Source: Chloroflexota bacterium (lineage in GTDB: Bacteria; Chloroflexota; Anaerolineae; Aggregatilineales; Phototrophicaceae). Taken from it: a stretch of DNA of 60,782 nt. Position numbers and translations under genes: made by a program. Shown here in pieces: positions 7,944-17,792 of the stretch; the first letter of the stretch is position 1, and each line of letters opens with the position of its first letter. The stretch spans positions 1 through 60,782 of the forward strand of contig JAPPFH010000010.1 of the NCBI GenBank assembly GCA_028875185.1, in the 5' to 3' direction. The notes beneath the pieces are model-generated. The model saw only the letters and a list, made by a program, of their open reading frames with translations, searched no databases and had not been told where the DNA came from.

Positions 7944-10900
7944 TTGGCTCACATCTTGCGCCTCGCGCCGGCGGGGACGGGTAAGACAACGCGCCTTCTG
8001 GCGCTGCTGAGAGATTTAACGCAATCGGAGCGCGGCAGGCTGCCCAAGATTTGGGTGCTGCTGGCGACGCGGCGGCAAGCATTGAATTTCCGGCATGGTA
8101 TGGCGGAGCTGGATAAAGATGTCTCGGTATATTCAAATATTGAATTCTTCAACTTTTATTCGCTCAATGCCCGCCTGCTCAAGAGCGCCGGCGCGCCTGT
8201 CCGCCGTCTGAATAACATGGCGCGATTAGGACTGCTCCGCCAGTTGATAGGCGAAATGCAGACTGAAAACAAACTCAATTTTTTTCAGCGCATCGCCGAT
8301 ACGCGCGGTTTCGTCAGCATTATTGCTGGTCTCATCGACGAGCTCAAGCAGGCGGGCGTGGATGTCGCCGATTTCGCCGCTGCGGCTGGGAACGACAAGG
8401 AGGAGGAAATCGCCCGCATCTATCGGAGCTATCAAGACACGCTCAAGCGAAGCGATCTGGCTGATGTGGAGGGCGAGGGTTGGCTGGCGCTGGCCAAATT
8501 GCGCGAGCGACCCAAAATCGCGAGCGATGTGGATCTTCTCGTTGTCGATGGCTACGACCAATTCACCCTCGTGCAAGCGCAATTGCTGGCGGCGCTGGCG
8601 CGCGCGATTGACGAGATCCATATCACGCTGACCGATATGCCAAGCGCCAACGCGGAGGCGCTCCCTCACCGCAGCGCCCGCGCTCGACACGCGCTGGGGA
8701 GCGCTTTCGCCAATGCCCGCCTTCACCTGCAAGTCGAAACGATTGCGGCGGATCCAAACGAGCGCGACACCGATCTCGAGCGGCTGAGCCAGCGTGTCTT
8801 CCGCGACCATCCAGCGGCTTCCGGCGGCGATGCCATACAGATGATCGCGATGCCGAATCCGGCTGAAGAAGTTCGGAGCGTTCTGCGCAGGATTAAGCGG
8901 CAGCTGCTGGAAGGTGTGCTGCCGGACGATATATTGGTCGCAATCCGCGATTGGAACCGGTACGCAACCCATTTTGAAACTGCTCGCGAGGAGTATGACC
9001 TGCCGCTTCTGCTTCACTTCGAGAGCGAATTGCGCCAAGCGCCTGTAATAGCCGTGCTTATTGACTTGCTGGGCATGGCGCCCCAATTTCGCCGGCGCGA
9101 CCTGCTTGATGTCCTGCGATCGCCTTATATTGACTCCGGGCTGGAGGCGGAGCAGATTGACCGCCTGGACCGGATAAGCATGGAGCGCCAATTCCTTGGC
9201 GGCGGGGCAGCGGACTGGCTGGATATGGTCAACCGCGCCAGTCGCTCGGTCAACCGGTACAACGAGGACGCGCCACGGGCTGTCTTGACGGTCGAGCAGC
9301 GCGAGGCGCTCTTCTTGCGCTTGTCCGCTTTCTTTGACGGCGTCACGCCAGCGGGACGAGCGGATACCGGCGCTTACGTCGATTGGCTGGAAGGCTTGCT
9401 CGGCGATGAGCCACTATCGGAATCGCCAAGCGCTTCGAGCCAATTTGCCCGGAACAGCTTCTCGCTCAACAGTGTCGCGCTTGCGCGCCAGCACAATAGC
9501 GGCAACGATGAGATCACTCGTCGCGACTTGGCGGCGCTTGCTGGCTTGAAGCGCGTCCTGCGTGATATGGCGGCAAACGATGATGTGCTGCGCGCGACCT
9601 TCGGCGAGACCGCCGAAACGGATTGGCGCCAATTTTGGTCCGACCTCAAACACGCTTTGGAAACGACGGTTGCCGATCCCTTCTATCGCTCGCGCGCCGG
9701 TCAAGTCCTCGTTACCACAGCGTCCGAAGCGCGCGGCTTGCCGCATCGGCATGTTTACATTCTCGGCTTGGCCGAAGGCGTCTTCCCCGCTGCGATTTCG
9801 GAGGATCCGTTTTTCCTCGATAGCGAGCGCGAAAATCTGAAAGAGAATGGAATCCAGCTTGCGACCCAGGCTGAACGGATTGACGACCAGGGACTTTTTT
9901 ACGAGATAATCAGCTTGCCGCGTGATTCGCTGACTTTATCCCGCCCAACCTTTCAAGCGGGGAAAGTCTGGATCGAAAGTCATCTCTGGCGCGCGGTGCG
10001 GCGCGTCTACCCAGAGCTAAAGGTCGAATCAAGCGCCGTCGGTTCAGTCGTCGATCCCGAAGAAGCCGCCAGCGGCGCGGAGACGCTGCTGGGCGTCGCC
10101 TCTAGCATGAATGCAAAGCGCATGGACGATGCCAAGACTGCGCTGCGAATCAGAAATTGGCTGCGAAGCGATGCGGCGCTCGCCACTCAGTGGCAGCGGA
10201 TTGAAGCTGGCCGCCGGGTTGAACTGGGTCGCCTTTCCAGCGCGCCCTTTGATCGCTATAGCGGCGTCCTCGCAAACCCCGACCTGCTCAGCGAGATCGC
10301 GAGTCGGTTGGGGCATGATCGCGTATGGAGCGCGACGCAGCTGAAGGACTACGGATTATGCGGATTCCGTTTCTTCGCCAAGCGCCTGCTGAAGCTAGAG
10401 CAAATTGAGGAGCCCGAAGCCGGATTCGACGCGGCGCGGCTTGGCTCGCTGAACCACCGCATATTGGAAGAGACTTATCGCGAATTCGACGCGCAGGCGC
10501 TAAAGATTGACGAAGACAATTTGGAAGCGGCATTGGACATTTTCGCGCGGGCAGCCGAAGACATCCTGGAGCGCGCGCCGGAACTATTCAATTTCCGCGC
10601 CACCGCCACTTGGCAGGCGGAAAAACAAGTGCTGCGCAATCGATTGGCCGCGTTTATCAGGCAGGATTTCTCGCCGGAGAGCCCGCTCAGCAGGTTCGGC
10701 GACGGGCGTTATGTGCATGAACTCGAACTGCATCTCACTGATGTTCAAATCGAGCTGGCAGCTGGGCGGCGTCCGCTGCGTGTCAAGGGCTATATCGACC
10801 GCATAGACCTAATTGATGGCAAGCTCGCCGTCATCGATTACAAAAGCGGCGCTACCGCTATCTCCCGACGTGAAATGGAAATCGGCCGTGACTTCCAAAT

Positions 10901-11213
10901 GATGATTTACATGCTCGCGCTTCGCAGCTACATCAAGCAGATGGGGAAAGAGACCGAGATCACGGGCGGCTTATTCTGGCGCCTGCGCAATTTGAAAGCG
11001 AGCGGCCTTCATGTCGAGGGCAATGAAGATGACGATGCCGCGATTGAGATGGCGCGTCAGCACATCGCCCGTAATCTGGAAGCTGGCCGCGCCGGTCAGT
11101 TTCCCGCGCGCGCGACCGCGCTCGAAAATGGCAAATGCGCGCGTTATTGTGAGTTCTCGCGCCTGTGCCGTATGCGCGTCACCAGCCAATTTAAGCAAAC
11201 ACCGCCGGTCTAG
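7944..11213 (+). CDS. addB: AddB-like helicase/nuclease subunit
   Basis: 1089 residues. N-terminal Walker A at 8-16 (APAGTGKTT) begins a UvrD-like ATPase fold whose other helicase motifs are weak, as in AddB. A PD-(D/E)XK nuclease lies near the C-terminus (YIDRIDLIDGKLAVIDYKSG, about 950-967), flanked by Cys of YGLCGF (about 806) and a Cys cluster KCARYCEFSRLC near 1065, matching the iron-sulphur staple of AddB. With AddA it forms the RecBCD-equivalent that resects double-strand breaks for RecA loading. The TTG start is chosen because AGGAGG sits 5 bases upstream, overlapping the preceding stop. Confidence 0.9.
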   Translation: MAHILRLAPAGTGKTTRLLALLRDLTQSERGRLPKIWVLLATRRQALNFRHGMAELDKDVSVYSNIEFFNFYSLNARLLKSAGAPVRRLNNMARLGLLRQLIGEMQTENKLNFFQRIADTRGFVSIIAGLIDELKQAGVDVADFAAAAGNDKEEEIARIYRSYQDTLKRSDLADVEGEGWLALAKLRERPKIASDVDLLVVDGYDQFTLVQAQLLAALARAIDEIHITLTDMPSANAEALPHRSARARHALGSAFANARLHLQVETIAADPNERDTDLERLSQRVFRDHPAASGGDAIQMIAMPNPAEEVRSVLRRIKRQLLEGVLPDDILVAIRDWNRYATHFETAREEYDLPLLLHFESELRQAPVIAVLIDLLGMAPQFRRRDLLDVLRSPYIDSGLEAEQIDRLDRISMERQFLGGGAADWLDMVNRASRSVNRYNEDAPRAVLTVEQREALFLRLSAFFDGVTPAGRADTGAYVDWLEGLLGDEPLSESPSASSQFARNSFSLNSVALARQHNSGNDEITRRDLAALAGLKRVLRDMAANDDVLRATFGETAETDWRQFWSDLKHALETTVADPFYRSRAGQVLVTTASEARGLPHRHVYILGLAEGVFPAAISEDPFFLDSERENLKENGIQLATQAERIDDQGLFYEIISLPRDSLTLSRPTFQAGKVWIESHLWRAVRRVYPELKVESSAVGSVVDPEEAASGAETLLGVASSMNAKRMDDAKTALRIRNWLRSDAALATQWQRIEAGRRVELGRLSSAPFDRYSGVLANPDLLSEIASRLGHDRVWSATQLKDYGLCGFRFFAKRLLKLEQIEEPEAGFDAARLGSLNHRILEETYREFDAQALKIDEDNLEAALDIFARAAEDILERAPELFNFRATATWQAEKQVLRNRLAAFIRQDFSPESPLSRFGDGRYVHELELHLTDVQIELAAGRRPLRVKGYIDRIDLIDGKLAVIDYKSGATAISRREMEIGRDFQMMIYMLALRSYIKQMGKETEITGGLFWRLRNLKASGLHVEGNEDDDAAIEMARQHIARNLEAGRAGQFPARATALENGKCARYCEFSRLCRMRVTSQFKQTPPV

Positions 11214-11236
11214 GTAACATAGCCGAGGCGGGCCAG

Positions 11237-14200
11237 ATGCAGCCAACCCCTGAACAGAGCATAGCCATTCACATCAGCGACAAGAACCTGATCGTCGTGG
11301 CCGGCGCCGGATCCGGCAAGACGCGCGTACTCGTGGAGCGCTTCCTGCAGCTGCTTGGGGACAACCCCGACTGGCGCATTAACGCGCTGGTGGCGGTCAC
11401 CTTCACGCGGGAAGCCGCCTTCGAAATGCGGCATCGCCTGCGGCAAGAGCTGGAGCGCCGAACGCGCGAAAACAACGCCAGCCATTGGGCGCGTCACCTC
11501 GCGCAATTGGATAGCGCGCGCATTGATACCATCCACGGGCTTTGCGCCGATCTGCTGCGGGCCAATGCGGCGCATGCAGGGGTCGATCCCATGTTCGCCG
11601 TTCTGGACGAAAACGATTCCGCCATCTTGCTCGACGACGTCGTGCACGATGTGCTCGCGACGATCGAAGCGCCGCTTTCCACGCTTTTCGCGCATTACGA
11701 CGCTTTCAAGATCGACGAAGCGCTGCGGCAGCCAAGCTTGGTCAATGCCGAATATGCGCCTGTGCCCGAGGACGCGGACGCGCTGTTTCGGCAGTGGGAA
11801 CGGGAATGGTCCGACGCTGTCTTCGACGCGCGCCGAAAGCTGCTCGGCAGCGCCGATATGGCCGCATTAGCAGAGGCAAGCGGGGCGCCGGAAGAAGACA
11901 AACTCGCTGAACTTGTCGGGCAGTATGGGCGCTATCGAGAACAAATCAAAGACTCGCGGAACGCCAACGCAATCGCGCGGCTGTTGAAGGAATGCTACGA
12001 CAAGGGCGCCGTCAGAAATATCGGCTCGGCGAAAGCTTGGGGCGGCGCCGAGGCAAAAAAAGAAGCGGCCGAAACGCTGCGCCAACTACGCCGAAAAATC
12101 GACGAAACACTGAAGGAAATTGGAGACCCGCCCAACGAGATCGACCGCGCGACTGCGGCGATGCTGCCCTTGTGGCATCAGCTTCTTCAGAAGGTGCGGA
12201 CGACCTATCGGGGGCGAAAACGCGAGAACGCGCAGCTCGATTTCGATGATCTGGAGCGGCTGGCGGCGCAGCTGCTTCAGCAAGACGCAGTCCGAAAGCG
12301 CTACCGCGGGACCGAGTTCAAGCACTTGCTGGTCGATGAATTCCAAGACACCAATGCGGCGCAATGGCAAATCATCAATTCATTGGCGGACCTGCAGCGG
12401 GGTGGCTCGCTATTCGTCGTCGGCGATCCGAAACAGAGCATTTATCAGTTTCGCGGCGCTGATGTCAGCGTTTTCAATCAGGTTCGCAATCAGATCGCCG
12501 GCCACGCCGCCGGCTATGCCCTGCCGCTGTCTACTTCGTTCCGCAGTCACCGCCCGCTTGTCGAACAGTTCAACGCCCTTTTCGCGAAAATCTTGCTGCG
12601 CGACGAAAGCAGTCCGGTCAAGGACTACGAGGTGAAATTCGGCAAACCAATGACCGCCTTCCGCCAGAATGCGCCAGCCCTGCCCGCCATCTCGCTTCAG
12701 CTGCTGGAAGCGGAAGAACGCGACGAGAGCGGCGAGCCTCTTAAAGACCAGCGGGGCCGCCGCATAACCCGAAGGGCCGACGATATGCGCCGGTGGGAAG
12801 CCTTCGAGATCGCCGCGCAAATCAAGCGCATGATCGCCGAAGAGCGTCCCGTTTTTTCTAAGGCGACGGGCCAGACCCGCGCAATGGCATACCGCGACGC
12901 CGCAGTCCTATTCCAGTCTATGACGAATCTGACGCTGTACGAGGAAGTTTTCAAAGCGCAAGACATTCCCTTCCTGACGGTCGCCGGCCGCGGTTACTTC
13001 GACCAGCAGGAAGTATGGGATATGCTCGACTTGCTGCGCTTCCTGCATAATCCCGCTGACAGCTTGTCGCTGGCTTCCATATTGCGCTCACCTATCTTCG
13101 CCTTCAGCGATGACCTGCTTTTCGCCCTCCGCCTACTGAAGGATGACGCCTCCGAATCGCGCGAGCCAAAGCCGCTCTGGCAAGCGCTGCAAATCGCCAA
13201 CGAACACCCCATGACCGGCGTTGCCGAGAATGATTTGCCTGTTATCAAGCACGCCCTTGAAGTGCTGGACGCGTTGCTGTCATTGGCTGGACGCATGACC
13301 ATATCTGAACTGCTGCGGCGCGCCCTGGCGCTTACCAATTACCTGGCGATACTGACCGGCTTGCCGGATGGCGATCGGCGGCGCGGCAATGTCGAGAAAC
13401 TGCTGCAATTGGCGGAAGATAGCGGCAAAATCACATTGGGCAAGTTCACGCAATATCTGGCGGATCTGACGGCGCGTGAAGTGCGGGAAGGCGAAGCCGC
13501 GCTCGAGCCGGGGGACGCCATTCGGCTAATGACCGTGCACGCCAGCAAGGGGCTCGAATTCCCGTTGGTTGTACTGGCGGACGCTTCCTGGGAGCGCGGC
13601 GGCAGGGGCGACCCAACCATACAAGTTGATCCAGATTTCGGGCTAAGCTGCAGCATATACAGCGCCGACTCCAATAAATACGAGAGTGGTTTCGCCCACC
13701 GCCGCAACCGCAGGCTGCAAGCGCTCAAGGAAGCGGCGGAGCGCAAGCGATTGCTCTATGTGGCGGCGACGCGCGCCCAAGATTATCTGCTCATAAGCGG
13801 CGTCGTCACGCAGAACCGCGATGGCCGATGGGGTTCTCGTGGTTGGCTCAAACTGCTCTTGCCCGCGCTGGATCTTACAGACATCCCGCGCGAACCGCAG
13901 CAGCTGCGCGACTTCGCCGGCTGCCATCTTCAGATACGAATGCCGCCCGAGCCGCCTGCGCCGCAGCAATTTCGACATTCAGCCCACGGCGCCGCGACGC
14001 TATGGGACGCTGACGCCAGCGCGGACGACTATCCGCCGCTTATGCCGCCTTTAATGCGCCCGCTCGTGATTGACAGCGGGCAGACGCCACCTCACATCAG
14101 CGCTACGCAGATTGCGCATCTGGGCGCTTGGCGTCACGGATCGAATGCGGCGGAGCGCCACCAGTCCGCGCGCCGTTATCAAGATATCGCCTTGACCGGC

Positions 14201-14821
14201 ATGTCGGAAGACGACTACGACAGGGCTTTCGCGCCACGCCACAATTGGGAGAGACTGATCGGGCGGATCCTGCATGAGGTCTTGCGCTTCGCAGAATTCT
14301 CCCTCGCGATTGCGCCGAGCGAGGACCTGATACGGTCAATCGCCTGGGAGCAGGGACTGACGAATGCCGCCGCAGAGCGCGCCGCCCGGCAAGAGATTAG
14401 CCGATTGCTGCGCGAGTTCTCCGGCAGCGAAGCCCATCAGTGGATCACGAGCGCGCGCGCCGCTCAACGCCCGCTGTACACGGAGCTGCCATTCATGTTT
14501 CGCAAAAAAGCGTTCGTCGTGCACGGCGTCATCGATGTCTTGCTGCAACGCGGCGACGGCGAGTGGGTTATCATCGATTATAAGACGGACCAAGTTGCCG
14601 AGGGTGATTTCACAAAGCATGCCAAGCGGTATCGAATGCAGTTGGCTTTGTACGCGGACGCTGCGCGAGAGCAGTTGCGGCTTGCGCGTCCGCCGCTTGC
14701 GTATGTGCATTACATTCGCGGCAATCAGATGATTGCGCTTGCCAGCGAAGACACCCAGCGCGAACTGGACGAGTTCGAAAAGACGATTGGCGAGCTGGCG
14801 GCGGCTAATGGGCAGACTTAG
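11237..14821 (+). CDS. addA: AddA-like helicase/nuclease subunit
   Basis: 1194 residues, normal for AddA. UvrD/Rep superfamily-1 motifs in order: Walker A AGAGSGKT (22-29), TFTREAAFEM, LLVDEFQDT (about 364), GDPKQSIYQFRGAD, LMTVHASKGLEF, LLYVAATRAQDYL. The C-terminal RecB-type nuclease contains GVIDVL and VIIDYKTDQ (about 1111). It unwinds and cuts DNA ends together with AddB, encoded 23 bp upstream. Its end overlaps the start of the next membrane-protein gene by 14 bp, suggesting a four-gene transcription unit beginning with the NERD protein. Confidence 0.95.
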   Translation: MQPTPEQSIAIHISDKNLIVVAGAGSGKTRVLVERFLQLLGDNPDWRINALVAVTFTREAAFEMRHRLRQELERRTRENNASHWARHLAQLDSARIDTIHGLCADLLRANAAHAGVDPMFAVLDENDSAILLDDVVHDVLATIEAPLSTLFAHYDAFKIDEALRQPSLVNAEYAPVPEDADALFRQWEREWSDAVFDARRKLLGSADMAALAEASGAPEEDKLAELVGQYGRYREQIKDSRNANAIARLLKECYDKGAVRNIGSAKAWGGAEAKKEAAETLRQLRRKIDETLKEIGDPPNEIDRATAAMLPLWHQLLQKVRTTYRGRKRENAQLDFDDLERLAAQLLQQDAVRKRYRGTEFKHLLVDEFQDTNAAQWQIINSLADLQRGGSLFVVGDPKQSIYQFRGADVSVFNQVRNQIAGHAAGYALPLSTSFRSHRPLVEQFNALFAKILLRDESSPVKDYEVKFGKPMTAFRQNAPALPAISLQLLEAEERDESGEPLKDQRGRRITRRADDMRRWEAFEIAAQIKRMIAEERPVFSKATGQTRAMAYRDAAVLFQSMTNLTLYEEVFKAQDIPFLTVAGRGYFDQQEVWDMLDLLRFLHNPADSLSLASILRSPIFAFSDDLLFALRLLKDDASESREPKPLWQALQIANEHPMTGVAENDLPVIKHALEVLDALLSLAGRMTISELLRRALALTNYLAILTGLPDGDRRRGNVEKLLQLAEDSGKITLGKFTQYLADLTAREVREGEAALEPGDAIRLMTVHASKGLEFPLVVLADASWERGGRGDPTIQVDPDFGLSCSIYSADSNKYESGFAHRRNRRLQALKEAAERKRLLYVAATRAQDYLLISGVVTQNRDGRWGSRGWLKLLLPALDLTDIPREPQQLRDFAGCHLQIRMPPEPPAPQQFRHSAHGAATLWDADASADDYPPLMPPLMRPLVIDSGQTPPHISATQIAHLGAWRHGSNAAERHQSARRYQDIALTGMSEDDYDRAFAPRHNWERLIGRILHEVLRFAEFSLAIAPSEDLIRSIAWEQGLTNAAAERAARQEISRLLREFSGSEAHQWITSARAAQRPLYTELPFMFRKKAFVVHGVIDVLLQRGDGEWVIIDYKTDQVAEGDFTKHAKRYRMQLALYADAAREQLRLARPPLAYVHYIRGNQMIALASEDTQRELDEFEKTIGELAAANGQT

Positions 14822-15773
14822 AGAGTGGCTGCTGCCGGAATGGGCGCGGGTTGAGCATCCGCTGCTACAATATGAGATTTCGCATTTTCGCGCTGCTAGA
14901 GGGCGCCGTGGGCTGACCATTCAGCTGATCGCGATTTTGGCATTGCTCGGCGGCTCGGCCGCGCTCAACGCGGCGACCAGCGCCCATCAGGCAAGCGGCC
15001 TCAATCTAACTAGCCTAATCTGGCGGAGCCTTTATTATCCGACCCTGATATTGCAGCTATTGACAGCCATTATGGCATTGACGCTTGGCGCGTCCGCGGT
15101 GGGTGGGGAACGCAGTCGCAAGACATGGGACAATCTCCGCGCGACAGAATTCGGCGCCGGCTTGGCTCTTCGCGCCCGTTGGGCTGGCATCCTCTACCGC
15201 CTGCGCGCCCCGATCATTCTGATTCTCTTGACGCGCGTCATCCTCATAGCCGGGATGATGTACGATTTGACGGGATTTGGCGGGCTATACGCCCAGATGC
15301 TCGGCGCCCAAGCCAGGCCGCCCCTGCCCGAATGGCGGCTTGACCTGCTGCTTATCGCCCTGGCTGTGACGGTCAACTTGGTACTGCCGACCCTGCAAGT
15401 CGCCGCGGCCGCCGCTTTCGGCATCCTGCTTTCGGTCGCCATTCGCGAGCGGATATACACCGCGGTCATACTCATGCTAGTTGCAGCGACCCAACTGGCT
15501 TTTGCCGCGGCCGGCGCCTTGGCCATCGCCGGGCTGTTACAAGTCGACGCGGCCGCCGTGAGCGCCTGGTCATACGCGCTTTTGCTTGGCTTTTCCGCTT
15601 TCGGCGATTGGGGGCTTCTTCTGTCGCAGCTGGGCAGCCTGGGCGAAATCTGGCATCGCGTGCCTTACGGCTCGACCATCAGCTTTTGCCTGCTGATTTT
15701 GCTCATCACCTTGAGCCTGGCGGCTGATGGCATGATGTGGCTGGCGGCACGCCTTTCCGAACGCCGGGGGTAA
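14808..15773 (+). CDS. ABC-2-like multi-spanning membrane protein
   Basis: 321 residues starting at an ATG inside the end of addA. At least six hydrophobic segments. The motif GASAVGGERSRKTWDNLRAT resembles the cytoplasmic loop of ABC-2 transporter permeases (E-R-x-x-x-T-W-x-x-L). No ATPase gene is adjacent, so transport by this protein is only suggested. The 14-bp overlap with addA indicates translational coupling; a functional tie to DNA repair is not implied by the sequence. Confidence 0.65.
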   Translation: MGRLREWLLPEWARVEHPLLQYEISHFRAARGRRGLTIQLIAILALLGGSAALNAATSAHQASGLNLTSLIWRSLYYPTLILQLLTAIMALTLGASAVGGERSRKTWDNLRATEFGAGLALRARWAGILYRLRAPIILILLTRVILIAGMMYDLTGFGGLYAQMLGAQARPPLPEWRLDLLLIALAVTVNLVLPTLQVAAAAAFGILLSVAIRERIYTAVILMLVAATQLAFAAAGALAIAGLLQVDAAAVSAWSYALLLGFSAFGDWGLLLSQLGSLGEIWHRVPYGSTISFCLLILLITLSLAADGMMWLAARLSERRG

Positions 15774-15829
15774 TGGATGCGGCGCAGAAGGTCGAGGTTC
15801 ATGATTACTAAAAGCAATCTAGTGTCAAC

Positions 15830-16033
15830 TTAGAATCCACTTTCATCCCGCCGACTCTTCTTATGAACATTTAGCGCGTTATCCGCCACGCCATCATGCC
15901 TGTCTGCCGCCGATAGGAATTTACGATAATTGCCGCTCTTGATATCGTAGAGCAAAAAAATGCTCATTCCAATAGAGCCGACCAATAGGAATATCAAGAA
16001 AACAAATAAAATCGCGAGGATTTCGGGGTTCAT
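15830..16033 (-). CDS. Small single-span membrane protein
   Basis: 67 residues with one strong hydrophobic helix (about 5-30, LAILFVFLIFLLVGSIGMSI) and a charged C-terminal tail rich in Lys/Arg/Asp. Its ATG overlaps the stop of the upstream 154-residue membrane protein by 4 bp (ATGA), supporting a real coupled pair. Base composition is visibly richer in A and T than the flanking genes. No family recognised. Confidence 0.55.
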   Translation of the reverse strand: MNPEILAILFVFLIFLLVGSIGMSIFLLYDIKSGNYRKFLSAADRHDGVADNALNVHKKSRRDESGF

Positions 16034-16494
16034 GAGCCTGAGTCCTCTATACTTCTTCTATAACGAATGTAACCGATGTATAGTTGCAGTACAACAGTTA
16101 CAAGAGATACAGACACTGCCAATATGCCCACAAAGGAAAACTTTGTCGCTGTATCGAATTTCATATTTGTAACGTTTTCGTCAACATATATCAGAGTAAG
16201 CAAGATAATGCTGCCAATGCCGAGCAAGATTAGCAACAGTCGAATACAAAAGAATGCCAGTGGACGTGCTGAACGATCTATATTGGCTTGCGAAATATCG
16301 ATTCCTGTTGCGGTTACTTGTCCTAACGAAATAAGTAACAACTCTATGCCGTTAAGCAGCTCAATAAAGGACACTTCGACCACCTGGAGCCTCGCGATAA
16401 GGATTCCAAGTCCAATTGGCAGTAGCGGCAAAAGAATACTTAGGCACACCCAAGTAATCACATGAATTATCAGATGGCTATAGGTTTTGTCCAA
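16030..16494 (-). CDS. Four-helix integral membrane protein, unknown
   Basis: 154 residues with about four transmembrane segments (roughly 12-35, 42-60, 80-105, 118-142) and a short basic C-terminus (YIRYRRSIEDSGS). No catalytic motif and no recognised family. It is coupled by a 4-bp overlap to the small single-span protein downstream. Both use A/T-ending and rare codons (ATA, AGA, TTA) far more than the rest of the window, a sign of recent acquisition. Two-gene small-membrane-protein cassettes can be toxin/immunity or phage-defence effectors, but nothing here proves that. Confidence 0.6.
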   Translation of the reverse strand: MDKTYSHLIIHVITWVCLSILLPLLPIGLGILIARLQVVEVSFIELLNGIELLLISLGQVTATGIDISQANIDRSARPLAFFCIRLLLILLGIGSIILLTLIYVDENVTNMKFDTATKFSFVGILAVSVSLVTVVLQLYIGYIRYRRSIEDSGS

Positions 16495-16615
16495 GAATCA
16501 CGGAGCCTTTTACCGCTGTTTCCTGCAGAGCCAATATGACGACCCGTTGAATCATGAGAACGATACAAGAGGTCGCACGACATATCAGCGGCAGGTCAAG
16601 TGATTTAATTCCCTA

Positions 16616-17725
16616 ATGACCCGCAGCCGCCTCAGCTACAAGACCATCACCGACCACCTGGTCCGCCTCTATCAATGCCAGCCATTCGTAAGGCGCGGAA
16701 TCGCGCATCCGGTAGTCGCGCTACACCCGTCTGACTCGCAGGTCTACGATATCGACAGTCTGCTTGACCCATGGCGGCCGGCGCCCGAAGCCCGCGATTT
16801 CGCCGCTTACGATTACAGCTATCTGCATGACTTGCAAAACAGCAAACCGGCCCTCTACAACGGCGCAACATTCACTTTGAAGCGCATTCAAAAGAATCCT
16901 TTGAAGCTGCGAGGGCAAATCGGCAGTTACTTTGACATGCTGGCGACCTGCGCCGCGTTCGAGCGCGAGCTGGATGCCGCGGCCGCCGCGGGCATGCTGC
17001 GCGCGCCGGCGCGTACGACATATCATCGCCAAGTCTCGCCGTCGGACGCGCTCATCTACGGCGACAGACGCAGCGCCGCCATCGGCATCGGCGCATTGAC
17101 TGTATTCAACGATGGCCGTGAATACCGTGCGATCCTGGCTCGACGCTCGCAGGCAACCGCCTTCGACAGCAATATGTTCCATGTGCTGCCCGCGATGATG
17201 TTTGGGCCGACGACAGCGCGCTTCAGCAATAGGCGCGAATGGAGCGTCAAACATCAAATCCTGCGCGAGGTGCTGGAAGAGCTCTTTGGCATGCCCGAAG
17301 AGACGAGCCCGCATCGCTGGGATTTCTTCTACGACCATCCGGCTTTGCAATATCTCCTGAGCCTGCTTGAACGCGGCGAAGCGCAGCTCTGCGCCACCGG
17401 CATCATTCTCAATCTGCTGACACTGCGTCCCGAAATCAGCGCCCTGCTGCTGATTCACGATCCGGCTTGGTACGCGCGCGTAACCGCGGCCGACAGCGAG
17501 ACGCCGTTGGTTACCGCCGACGAAACGCTGAGCGACAGCGTCGTCATGGCGCCGATAGCCACCGATGACGAATTCCTGTCGCGCTTTCCGCCGGACTTGC
17601 ACCTGTCGATGCCGGCGCAGGCGACCGCGACCATGTGGCTGGGCATCGATCGCGCGCGCCGGGAGATCGCGAAAAGCGTTTGGGCATCGTCGCCCGGTCT
17701 GCCAAGCTCGCGCGCGATACGTTAA
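16616..17725 (+). CDS. Nudix-like hydrolase domain protein
   Basis: 369 residues. The centre contains FHVLPAMMFGPTT followed by a helix ending REVLEELFGMPEE. The latter fits the REUxEExGU core of the Nudix box, and the former the conserved strand before it in a diverged group otherwise found attached to transcription factors. The upstream Glu of the box is offset by one position relative to the consensus (E-x8-R, not E-x7-R), so catalytic activity is uncertain. A possible role is cleavage or sensing of a nucleoside-diphosphate-linked compound. Stands alone before the peroxiredoxin gene. Confidence 0.6.
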   Translation: MTRSRLSYKTITDHLVRLYQCQPFVRRGIAHPVVALHPSDSQVYDIDSLLDPWRPAPEARDFAAYDYSYLHDLQNSKPALYNGATFTLKRIQKNPLKLRGQIGSYFDMLATCAAFERELDAAAAAGMLRAPARTTYHRQVSPSDALIYGDRRSAAIGIGALTVFNDGREYRAILARRSQATAFDSNMFHVLPAMMFGPTTARFSNRREWSVKHQILREVLEELFGMPEETSPHRWDFFYDHPALQYLLSLLERGEAQLCATGIILNLLTLRPEISALLLIHDPAWYARVTAADSETPLVTADETLSDSVVMAPIATDDEFLSRFPPDLHLSMPAQATATMWLGIDRARREIAKSVWASSPGLPSSRAIR

Positions 17726-17792
17726 AATCGCTGCTTACGAATTAAGAAGCGAGTGGCGTAAATCAGGGATCAATCGACCAAAGGATGAAATC

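Noticed and set aside
8226-9191. 321-codon minus-strand ORF inside addB
   Set aside because: Antisense shadow; addB has conserved motifs throughout on the plus strand.
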